64,000 nucleotides of DNA from Adiantum capillus-veneris (Eukaryota; Streptophyta; Polypodiopsida; Polypodiales; Pteridaceae), in contig CM043971.1 of the NCBI GenBank assembly GCA_014529385.2, positions 98,659,985 through 98,723,984 of the forward strand. Reading direction: 5' to 3'. Positions 55,445 to 64,000 of the stretch are shown piece by piece. The notes below the pieces were generated by a model. The model was given only the letters and a program-made list of their open reading frames with translations. It did not search any database and was not told the DNA's origin. The translations under genes were made by a program, and so were the position numbers. Each line of letters begins with the position of its first letter. The first letter of the stretch is position 1.

Positions 55445-57024
55445 ATGTAGATTCCGTCCTCGGAAGCTATTGAGTTGAAGCTGGTTCGTCGAGGTGGAAG
55501 AGCATTTGAGATGAATGTCCTTAGCCTTCTTCAGTCACTGCAAAATCAAACAACATTGGCACAGTAATTGCATTCTCTTAAAAAGCATATGCAGTTTTAG
55601 GTAGACAAATTGATTGGTCAAAGAATTTCAAACAATTTGTTAGCAATGAACATTAAATTGCAATGTAATCAAATGCATAAACAGATGTAAAGGCAAAAAA
55701 TTAAACAAGTCTGGGGTCACTAATTTGACGGTCGAAAAGCACTAGAGATCGAATATTAATACCATGGGTAAGCTTCTTAATTTTCTGTGGTCAATTAAGT
55801 TGTTTAATCGCGAGAGCCAAGTATTCATGTTCGATGGCTGACTAGAGGCTATATCTAGAAAACCTTGTAGTTAAGCTACCATAAAAGGAATTTCTCATGA
55901 AATCATCGCCTGACTGATTACTTTTTCTTTGACCCCCCAAGGTCTTTTCACAGTGATTCAATTATGATGTGTGTGCTTATTTTGTATGCCTTGGGTTTTT
56001 TGCTTTTCAAGGAAAAGCGCCCACGCTGGGAACCTCTAGGGCTCTAGTACCATAGGCAATACATGTGAGTGAAGTACCAAATCAAGCTGAGATTTCTCTT
56101 CCAGCTTAAAATTTTACATTGTGGCACTTTGATTTTTTGCTTGTTCATTTTCAGCATTTAAATTTTGTAACTTTGGGGGGTCATATAACACTGATACACT
56201 ATCCAGGCTCATCACATTAGTAAACTCCCTTTATAATACTTAAGCTAAAGGTCGATAGGGTTAAGCCCACTAGAAAGCCCTAGTACATTTCATACAATGC
56301 TGCCTAAATCGGATTAAGAACCTAAGTAACCATTGTTTATTAGGAAGGCATTCCCCATGGTATTAAGAGAAGATTTCTAATACCTAGCTTGGTCAAACTA
56401 GCTTAGTCGGACTGCTTGATTTTTAAACCTAGACAAGTGATTATGACAAAACATTACATTGAATTAAATGTTTGATACTAAGCCAATGCGCTGAATATTA
56501 TGCTACCAATCACAATCAAAGCAGACAAACATGGATGCAAAAAAGATAAGGGCAATGCTAATGGATAAGAAACACCTGTTTGTGTTGATGGTCGCGCTTG
56601 ATTTGAAGGTTCCATGAAGATCCAAATCCTATCAATAGCAACACGCTCCTGTACACACTAGGAAACAAAAGGAATACCTCCAGGAGGCACATCAGTGGGA
56701 AAAAAGAACTTTTCTAATCACTCAACTCTAAAACAGAAACACTCCTATCGTACCAATCTTACCTACCCTCCATCACTCAAGTGATGAGGATCGAAGGTGT
56801 TTCATGGCATAGGTTTCTATTTCACTGTACCAAATGTGACATGTGTAGGTCTGAGTCAATGTTTTGACTTTAATGTGCATACTCGCTTGCTAATTGCTCT
56901 TGCTCTTTTTCTTTTTTTTTTTTGTGAGTATAAAGCTTTATATGTACATTCCCTAAGATTGGAATTGAGAGGTCAGGGAAAAAGGTTGAGAGGGAAACAA
57001 GTGAATGATGGATGTCCACAAACA
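55445..57024 (-). other. Non-coding, probably LTR or 3' region of W
   Basis: No gene. On the minus strand it starts TGTTTGTGGACATCC after W's purine tract, as an LTR should, and has a TATA-like ATATAAAGC near 56930-56945. Whether its end is the TG at 55443 or elsewhere is unresolved, since W's other LTR is outside the window. Confidence 0.5.
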
Positions 57025-57041
57025 CTCCCCCCTTCCTTGGG
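57025..57041 (-). promoter_or_regulatory. PPT of W
   Basis: Minus strand CCAAGGAAGGGGGGAG, seven bases after the stop of the extension ORF and directly before TGTTTGTGG. Confidence 0.8.
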
Positions 57042-57045
57042 TAGA

Positions 57046-58335
57046 TCATACCGTTTGAAATGAGCTTGTCACCCTTTGAAACCAATTGTTCCAGTTGGTA
57101 ATAGGTGAGGATTTTTGCCAATAGTTTGTTATTACCCTAGGTGCCTTGTCAAGCTGCAAGGGTGGTAAGGTACTCTCCCAGGATTGAACTTGAAGTGGTT
57201 CATTAGGTGATTCTTGAACACTGGGAGGTGTGGATTCTTTGGTAGCTTCATGGAGGTCCACTACTATAGATGGAGGCGGTGTAGAAGCTTTTACCTCTAT
57301 GGATGTATTACATGAGGAGCTAGAATCTTCATGGGACTCCCCCCTTCCTGAGCTAGGTGGAACAAATCGTTCTTTCTTTGGTACCCAAACTAGCTCGGGA
57401 GCGGGTGTGTAACATTCCGTGATTTTTCCCTTTCCACGATCATTGATTCGTTTTGGAGCTACGGGATTGGGCTCACTTGGGTCAGGTGATAGGTAAGAGC
57501 ACAATCTACGTTTTGGCACCCAGATTTGATCATTTCCTTCATAGTATCCTTGGGCTTCCAATAGTCGTTTAGGAATCCAACGCAGCGTTTCTTTACATTT
57601 CTTGGAGTGAGTGGTACGGTTCTTACTAGGTTTCCGTTTTTTTGCATCAACCATGCTCACTACAGAGGTTTTAGGGACCCACTTGTATGTTTTCTCTGTT
57701 ATATTAGGATGGTTCTTGTGTGTCTCAAGCTTTCTCACAACTACATTAGTTGAAGCTCTAGAGAGTTGGGCTATGGGGACGTATGGTTCAACCTCCTGGA
57801 CATGCAATGTCTTGGGTTTTATTTCCTTGGGCAATATCTCAGGGACTATGGCTTGAGTGGTAGGGCTAAGAGTTGGTTTTTGCGTTGTAACACCCCCAGT
57901 CCCCCAATCAATAGTGCATTTGGTGGCTATCATCCACGTGCGGCCTAGGTTTATATTACCCTCCATAGTTCCAGTAGGCATGACCAAAAAGTCTTGAGCT
58001 ACCACCCCATTGTCATAACTGACAGAAGTGTGCCAGATTCCAAAAACCGCAGTTTTTTTCTTGTTGACACCCTTGACTTGGATAATACTCTCAGATAGAG
58101 GTGGCTTCCCTAACTGACACCACACCCCATAGGATAGCAGATTTTATTTAGCACCCGTGTCCAATAAGGCGTTATATAGCACTTTTCCATAGGCACTATT
58201 TAACTCAATGGGGTATCGTAGAGGTGTGTCAGAGTCCAACCCATCCTCTTCGATTTCCATGTGGAATGCATTTGTGACCCCAAGGTTAGCCTCTCGTTTT
58301 TGTCTTATACGTTGTTGTCGCTCCTTAGCCTCAGC
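57046..58335 (-). pseudogene. W post-integrase ORF with second retropepsin-like domain
   Basis: Same frame as the polyprotein, after one UAA (58336-58338). It begins AEAKERQQRIRQKREANL, continuing the helical, charged end of integrase. A retropepsin-like domain follows: YPIELNSAYGKVLYNALLDTGAK (DTGA at 58150-58161), LLSYGVWCQLGKPPLS, a flap-like region and NLGRTWM (57929-57952); about 78 residues from DTG to LGR fits the family. A second UAA at 58144-58146 falls right after DTGAK. The tail has four W[VI]PK motifs and a Ser/Pro-rich end. The first frame piece is 63 codons and the second 359. Catalysis is untested, and a structural role is possible. Confidence 0.75.
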
Positions 58336-61300
58336 TTAAGCTTGTATCTTGTTTAACTCGGTTTGTGCTTTGGCGGCCTTCTTTTGATGAATGGCCCGTA
58401 GTTCTTCTTGGCTTAAAGGATCATAATATCTTTTGAATTTACTCCCATTGAGGAATCCAATGGTTTCAACTCCATCAAGAGTTTCCACACGAAGGGTACC
58501 TTGTGGGGTAATTTCACATACTCTATATGGTCCTTTACCAGCATATTTCAACTTTTTCTTCTCTTTACGTACTCCATACATAAGGACTTTATCACCAACT
58601 TTGATATCCTTGTTCTTCACATGGCGATCAAACCACTTCTTTCTCCTATCCTTTTCCACAAGAGCATTTTGCACAACCAACTGTCTCTCTTCGTCTAGTT
58701 TTTCTAAGATAAACAAACGCTCGGTTAAGGGGTTACCATTCCATCCTTCTTGCGAAGCTACCCTAAGACTAGGAATGACAAACTCCCAAGGCATAACCGC
58801 TTCTTGGCCGTATACCATTTTGAATGGCGTACAATCAATAGCCACTTTATAAGCAGTACGATAAGCCCATAGAGCAGATGTCAACTTCAAATCCCAATCA
58901 GTGCGATGAGCTTCTACCGTCTTGGTTAAAATAGAGATTAGAGTCTTGTTGGTGCTCTCGGCTTGTCCATTAGCTTGCGGGTAATAAGGTGTAGACTTAT
59001 GGTGGGATATCATAAAGGTCGTGGTAAGCTCTCTTATTACCTCATTTATAAAATGGGTACCATTATCACTAACAATTTCAAAAGGGCAACCAAATCTTGT
59101 GATAATGTTCTCAAAAAGAAACTTAGTTGTTGTCCTCGCGTCAGCTTTTTGTGAAGCCTTAGCTTCAGCCCACTTTGTTACATAGTCCGTAGCAACTAGA
59201 ATATATCGAGATTGAGTGTTGCGAGCTGCGGGACTAATTGGACCTACAAAGTCTAAGCCCCATTTTTCAAATGGTTGGGTTACTTTAATAGGATGTAAGG
59301 GCATTCTGTCCTTGCGCTGTGTGGTCTTGTAACGTTGGCACTCATCACACCCTTTTGTAAAAAGTGATGCATCCTTAAATAAAGTTGGCCACCAATAGCC
59401 TGATTGCAGCACCTTTCTAGCAGTCAGGTCCCCTGAAAAATGTCCTCCTGCTATGCCCATATGTGCTTCTTGCAAGATATACAAATATTCATCCTCGCGG
59501 GCACAACGCCTAAGAATATCGTCCTTGCCTAATCTATACAGGGTTCCGGCAATCAAACAATAGGGTTCACATTCTTTTACTAGCCTTCGAGCGATATCCT
59601 TACGAAGTTCCTTGGGTGGAAAACCATTAACTAAAAAGTTAACAATGTTCTCACTCCATTCAGGCATAGTCTCAACTATGAATAGGGAAGTATCGGGTAA
59701 TTCATCATCAACTCCTGTAGGGGCTTCACCATTGGGTATGCGAGACAAATGATCAGCCATGACGTGCCTTTTACCGGGTCTCACTACAATCGTGAAATCA
59801 AACTCAAGAAGAATTAACAACCATCGTGTGATTCTTCCTGTGGAGCATGGCTTGTTTACCAGATACAACAACGCTTGATGATCCACATAAAATACAAACT
59901 TGTTTGCCAGAAGGTAGTAGCGAAATTTCTTTACTGCATAAACCATTGCCAAACCTTCTCGCTCTGTAGTGGTGTAGTTCCTTTCAGCATCGTTCAATTG
60001 ACGGCTTGCAAAGCTAATGGGATAGTCCAATTTATGTTCTCCTGGTTGAGTGAGAACACACCCAATAGCAAAGTTTGATGCATCAATATGCACATGGAAA
60101 ATGACATCCCAGTTAGGTGTCCTTAAAATCGGAGCACTTGCTAGTGTTTTCTTCAATTGTTCATAGGCCTGGTCACACTCTTCAGTCCATTTAAATTCAA
60201 TGAGAAGCTTGTACAAAGGACGTGCTATCTCAGCGAAAAATAAAATAAACCGTCGATAATAACCCACGTGTCCCATGAACCTTTGAACTCCCTTGTAATT
60301 GGTTGGTGGTGGTAACTCTAGAATCACTTTAATTTTGCTCTCATCGGTTGAGATACCATTCTTGGATACTATATGCCCTAAAATAACTCCATGCTTGACC
60401 CAAAATTGGCATTTGAACGGGTTCAATGAGATACGATATAACCTACATTTTTCAAACACCTTCCACAAACATGATAGATGTTCTTTCCAAGAAGAGTAAA
60501 CACAAAGGTCGTCTAAGAAAGCTTCACAAAACTCTCTCAAATATTCTTTAAAAGCAGTGTTTATTAATCGTTGGAATGTAGCAGGGGCATTTGTTAAGCC
60601 AAAAGCCATCACACGAAATGCAAACACGCCAAATTCTGTGATGAAGGCAGTTTTAGCTTGGTCCTCTAGCGCTATCGTGATTTGGTTGTAGCCTGAGTAC
60701 CCATCTAGAAAGCTATAAGCTTCCTTGCCTGCAACTCTTTCGAGTACATGTTCGGAATATGGTAGGGGGTAATGGTCTCTTCTAGTAGCTGCATTAACTT
60801 TTTTGAGGTCCACGCACACCCTGAGTTTCCCATTCTTTTTTGGCACGATAACTATTGGCGACACCCATTCAGAGTGTTCAATAGGATATATGAACCCACA
60901 TTTGATAAGCTTTTCTAGTTCTTCTTGAATGATCTTTGCGTACTTAGGATTCATCGGGTAGGGTCTTTGTTGTACGGGCTTCGCAGTGCTAATCATAGGG
61001 ATTGTATGTTGGACCACAGAAGGCGGAACACCTTTCATATCATGGTATGTCCAAGCGAATACGTCCTTGAATTCCTTGAGAAGCTCTTTGAGGACCGCCT
61101 CTTCAACTTCTGTGAGGTCTTGGGCAATAAAAACAGGTTTTGATTCTTCACCGGGGTCAGCTAATTCTATTTCTTTAACTATTGCCGGACCATCATAGAT
61201 TCCATTATTCCCATCGATAGGTATTCTTTGGGCTTTTGTGTACACAACCTTTGCTTCCCCTGTGGTGTAAGATTTGAAATGTTCTGGTGCAGGATGCAAG

Positions 61301-64000
61301 TCTGTGGATTCTGGTTGTGCGTTGGTTTGTGCTTCCATTTCTGCTTTCTTGTGTTGTCGAGCTAACTCTTGGTTTTGACGCCTCCTTGCAGTGCGGCTCA
61401 ACTTTGGCTTGTCTATGATCTCTAATTGGGCTATGTCATGGGGTCGTGGTCTACACCACTTAACACCCCAATTGTCTACCAATTTTCGATGAGCATCACA
61501 TGCTCCTATATAACTGAGCCATTCTGCTGAGGATCTCTTCTTGTTTATCCTAGCACGTACATTGGCTCGATATCGACGCCTCTTAAGGTTTTTCTTTTTC
61601 TTATTTGAGACCTGCTTTTGATTTGCATTTAGATCTGGCTCACTAAAGGAGTCCTCGTTGGTGTCCTCTTCACTCTCGGAGGAGCTATCATCGGTTGATG
61701 TGCTCGATCCTTCCGAATGTTTTGACTGTGAACTTGCTCCACTCTCTAATTCATGAGATTCAGAATCCGTTTCACTCTGGGAGTCAGTGTCCAAGTCGTG
61801 TTGGTCAAAGTCTTCTATTGAGCTATCAGTGTCACTGTCAGATTGGTCCACAATTGCCTTGCCCTTAGAAGATGCATGTATGGCACTTATCATGTTCGGA
61901 GGTGCAATTTGTGGTACCTCTTCCCCCTCTGGTGTGACCCAAGTGGTTCCTCTATTTCCCCAGGTATCTATGGTTGCAGCTAGGTGTACCCAATCCACAT
62001 TGTCCGACTCAGTCATCCCAGGTAGGATATCCATATAAGGAGAATCTTGGCCAATGTCTGTATCCTTCTTACAAGTGTAACAATATTGTAGTGGGGCCGA
62101 GTGAACTGTGGTGTCAGAGCGATGATCAATAATGGTTTTACTCCCTAAGGGGTGTACCTTACCAGTCACCAAATCCACTCTAAGGACAGAGTCTTGGAAT
62201 TGCAAATAGACATGATTTTTAGACCAATGGTGAACCATTTGTGCTTCCCTCATGAATGGTCGTCCTAAAATCATTTCATATGACATAAGGTGTTTAGAGA
62301 AATCCATTACAATGAACGTATGTCGTACCTTGTGTCCTAGAACTTTGATCTTAAGATCCTTGAGCATCCCCATAGGTTTGGCTATGGTACCATTTGCCAT
62401 CTTTACCACAATGTTAGTAACACTGAGGCGGGGTTTTCCCATGGATTCCCAACAATCTTTTGTAACGATGCTAACTCCCGCACCACCATCACGAATTCCC
62501 TTTATAGTTAATCCCTTGGTAGTGATGGGTAGGGTCGCATTAGACTCGTCGCCTTCAAAATACTGCCCTAATTCGTTAATGGGTACCTCGATCACAGACT
62601 CGTGTCCATCTAAGTCAAGTGATTGCACATGATTTTCCTCATCAATCATAATCGCGTCAGGCCTATTTGGTTGCGCAAACTGCGGTAATCCCGTTCGTAG
62701 CTCTCCGTTAAGGAATGCTCGAAGTGCAAGGAATAACTCAGGATCTCCATACAGCTTTGCTATGATCGTGGTTCGGACCTCAGAAGACATGAAGTCCACT
62801 AGTTTGGCAACATTCATTGGCGTTTTGCAGGGTGTAGGTCCTTGACTAGGAACTGGTGAGGATGGAATCTCATATTCCTCAATGGGATCAGGTATTCCTT
62901 CGTTAAACATCCTTTCCAACAAGAAGGGTGTATGCTCACTTTCTGATGTCCTGTCCTCACTCCCTTCTTGGATGATACTAGATATAGCTAACGGTCTATG
63001 GTTCATGTGGGGTGGATGAACTTGCGTGGGAAACACTGTGTCATGAATTTTGATATGCATGGGTTCTGGTTCTAGTTTCCTTTGAGTCTCCTCCACTAAA
63101 CCTCTTAGATGTTTCACCTGCTCAATCTCGTCTACTGGGTTTGGGTACGTCCCAATCTTCTTTTTACGATTCTTCCCTTTTTGCCCCTGCGGTTTTTCTT
63201 GGGGGTCTTGGATTGGATTTGGAAACACTTGTGGTGTTTTCAGAGGCTCTTTATGGTTTTCTCTTATTCGGTTTTCATTTGGTCCCATGTTACGGTTTTC
63301 CTTGTCGGTCTTTCCCTTTGTGGTATTGGTTCTAGTCTCCATTGTCTCGACTGAATCTGAATCATCCTCGAGGTCATTCATATACACGGGGTCATCTCCT
63401 GTTCCTATGTTTGTTTTGGAACTTGGCTTTGAATTTTCCGTATTCTGCGACTTCTTCCTTCGTGTCTTCTTTTTCTTTGCTTGGATAATTGACGCGGTAT
63501 CTCTCTCTTCGAGGATATGGCCTGGCCCTTGAAGCATGGACCGTGTAATCGCATAAGCGGGTGCGACGGGTGGTATTGGTGATGTCACACTAGCAATTTC
63601 GACCAAATTTAGGGGTGTGATTTTAGGCGCATTTGGGTTATAGGGGCATTGGGCAATCAAGTGATCTATGCCACAACGATTACATGTGAGTATTGGCATT
63701 GCAGACGTGCTCCCTTGATTCATTTGCATCTGTGCAGCATTCTTTTGCAGCCTAATAGGGCACTCCGCTACTCGATGTGGTCCCCCACACTCGTAGCATT
63801 GAAGAGGTGGCCTCCTAGCCTGGGTGTTGATATTTTGACCTCTGGATGCGAGAGCAGCAGCTTGATAAACCGGCTTGACTTGTCCCCAACAATCTTCCAT
63901 GTAGTATATAGGACATTCTTCCAATGTATCAAGTCCGTAGGCAATACTAGTGTCTATTTCCTCCTCACAGCCATCTGCATAAGCATTAGATGGCTCGCAA
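58336..64000 (-). CDS. gag-pol: W Ty3/gypsy Gag-Pol polyprotein (5' end outside window)
   Basis: One frame without stops from the window edge to the UAA at 58336 (at least 1880 codons). In order: two zinc knuckles of C-x2-C-x3-H-x4-C type (CYECGGPHRVAEC, 63761-63799; CNRCGIDHLIAQC, 63646-63684); Lys/Glu-rich spacer; protease RDGGAGVSIV (62472-62492) and MILGRPFM; an acidic Ser-rich stretch then basic KKKKNLKRRRYRANVRAR (about 61540-61800); RT with [31 protein letters not shown] and FLDD (60502-60519); RNase H HIDASNFAIG (60079-60093); integrase WGLDFVGP (59240-59260), VSDNGTHF (59051-59073), QANGQAES (58956). No chromodomain is seen. All catalytic motifs are intact, so this is the best candidate for a recent, competent copy. 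Lineage: Athila/Tat-like. Confidence 0.95.
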   Translation of the reverse strand, partial: CEPSNAYADGCEEEIDTSIAYGLDTLEECPIYYMEDCWGQVKPVYQAAALASRGQNINTQARRPPLQCYECGGPHRVAECPIRLQKNAAQMQMNQGSTSAMPILTCNRCGIDHLIAQCPYNPNAPKITPLNLVEIASVTSPIPPVAPAYAITRSMLQGPGHILEERDTASIIQAKKKKTRRKKSQNTENSKPSSKTNIGTGDDPVYMNDLEDDSDSVETMETRTNTTKGKTDKENRNMGPNENRIRENHKEPLKTPQVFPNPIQDPQEKPQGQKGKNRKKKIGTYPNPVDEIEQVKHLRGLVEETQRKLEPEPMHIKIHDTVFPTQVHPPHMNHRPLAISSIIQEGSEDRTSESEHTPFLLERMFNEGIPDPIEEYEIPSSPVPSQGPTPCKTPMNVAKLVDFMSSEVRTTIIAKLYGDPELFLALRAFLNGELRTGLPQFAQPNRPDAIMIDEENHVQSLDLDGHESVIEVPINELGQYFEGDESNATLPITTKGLTIKGIRDGGAGVSIVTKDCWESMGKPRLSVTNIVVKMANGTIAKPMGMLKDLKIKVLGHKVRHTFIVMDFSKHLMSYEMILGRPFMREAQMVHHWSKNHVYLQFQDSVLRVDLVTGKVHPLGSKTIIDHRSDTTVHSAPLQYCYTCKKDTDIGQDSPYMDILPGMTESDNVDWVHLAATIDTWGNRGTTWVTPEGEEVPQIAPPNMISAIHASSKGKAIVDQSDSDTDSSIEDFDQHDLDTDSQSETDSESHELESGASSQSKHSEGSSTSTDDSSSESEEDTNEDSFSEPDLNANQKQVSNKKKKNLKRRRYRANVRARINKKRSSAEWLSYIGACDAHRKLVDNWGVKWCRPRPHDIAQLEIIDKPKLSRTARRRQNQELARQHKKAEMEAQTNAQPESTDLHPAPEHFKSYTTGEAKVVYTKAQRIPIDGNNGIYDGPAIVKEIELADPGEESKPVFIAQDLTEVEEAVLKELLKEFKDVFAWTYHDMKGVPPSVVQHTIPMISTAKPVQQRPYPMNPKYAKIIQEELEKLIKCGFIYPIEHSEWVSPIVIVPKKNGKLRVCVDLKKVNAATRRDHYPLPYSEHVLERVAGKEAYSFLDGYSGYNQITIALEDQAKTAFITEFGVFAFRVMAFGLTNAPATFQRLINTAFKEYLREFCEAFLDDLCVYSSWKEHLSCLWKVFEKCRLYRISLNPFKCQFWVKHGVILGHIVSKNGISTDESKIKVILELPPPTNYKGVQRFMGHVGYYRRFILFFAEIARPLYKLLIEFKWTEECDQAYEQLKKTLASAPILRTPNWDVIFHVHIDASNFAIGCVLTQPGEHKLDYPISFASRQLNDAERNYTTTEREGLAMVYAVKKFRYYLLANKFVFYVDHQALLYLVNKPCSTGRITRWLLILLEFDFTIVVRPGKRHVMADHLSRIPNGEAPTGVDDELPDTSLFIVETMPEWSENIVNFLVNGFPPKELRKDIARRLVKECEPYCLIAGTLYRLGKDDILRRCAREDEYLYILQEAHMGIAGGHFSGDLTARKVLQSGYWWPTLFKDASLFTKGCDECQRYKTTQRKDRMPLHPIKVTQPFEKWGLDFVGPISPAARNTQSRYILVATDYVTKWAEAKASQKADARTTTKFLFENIITRFGCPFEIVSDNGTHFINEVIRELTTTFMISHHKSTPYYPQANGQAESTNKTLISILTKTVEAHRTDWDLKLTSALWAYRTAYKVAIDCTPFKMVYGQEAVMPWEFVIPSLRVASQEGWNGNPLTERLFILEKLDEERQLVVQNALVEKDRRKKWFDRHVKNKDIKVGDKVLMYGVRKEKKKLKYAGKGPYRVCEITPQGTLRVETLDGVETIGFLNGSKFKRYYDPLSQEELRAIHQKKAAKAQTELNKIQA

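Noticed and set aside
1-64000. CRISPR arrays, bacterial operons, phage or host genes
   Set aside because: No regularly spaced direct repeats, no bacterial gene order, and no intron-containing host gene was recognised; all identifiable coding sequence is retroelement.

Overview
This is plant nuclear DNA made almost entirely of LTR retrotransposons stacked into, onto and beside one another. No host gene, tRNA or rRNA gene is recognisable. A land-plant source is inferred from primer-binding sites matching the plant initiator-Met tRNA, chromodomain Ty3/gypsy elements, Tat/Athila-type gypsy elements (one with a second, archaeal-type RNase H), Ty1/copia elements with TNT1-like gag, and long GA/CA microsatellites. 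The species cannot be named from the sequence. Element letters below (C0-C3, O, N, X1-X3, Y, Z, W, V) are labels for this report only.

Layout. 1-2.6 kb: a LINE-type remnant, microsatellites and a plus-strand TNT1-like copia gag (C0). 2.6-7.6 kb: minus-strand copia C1 in circularly permuted order (pol, one LTR, PBS, gag-protease). 7.6-23.7 kb: a plus-strand chromovirus O (7855-23708, 153-bp LTRs, 5-bp target duplication AGTCA). O is split by an 8.6-kb minus-strand gypsy element N (11209-19804, 401-bp LTRs, target duplication ATTTT) and by a minus-oriented 1389-bp solo LTR (20944-22332, target duplication TATGC). 23.7-31.6 kb: LTR debris, a Tat-type gypsy pol (Z, minus) with dual RNase H, an inverted piece of reverse transcriptase, the 5' end of an O-like element with a different LTR (Y), and a degenerate gag. 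31.6-47.6 kb: two chromovirus copies of one family head to tail (X1, X2), joined by a mosaic LTR junction; the solo LTR inside O belongs to this family. 47.6-53.8 kb: a gag-only copia (C3), a truncated copia related to C1 (C2), an oppositely oriented gag-integrase fragment and a fragment of the X family (X3). 53.8-55.4 kb: a short LTR with PBS and leader but no gene, then the start of another LTR (V). 57.0-64.0 kb: a minus-strand gypsy element W with an uninterrupted Gag-PR-RT-RH-IN frame that runs off the window.

Most interesting: after a single UAA, W's frame continues into a C-terminal extension carrying a second retropepsin-like domain (DTGA at 58150-58161, LGRTWM near 57929-57952) and four W[VI]PK motifs. 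N also has a long extension in the same frame as integrase, with a hydrophobic stretch and a probable coiled coil. Two Tat/Athila-like elements here thus carry unusual post-integrase modules. Other points of note are the permuted copia C1, an unusual protease motif shared by three X copies, a mosaic tandem junction, and recurrent short tandem duplications that break reading frames.

Apart from W, nearly all coding regions are broken by stops and frameshifts. Any remaining activity would come from W, or from non-autonomous copies mobilised in trans.
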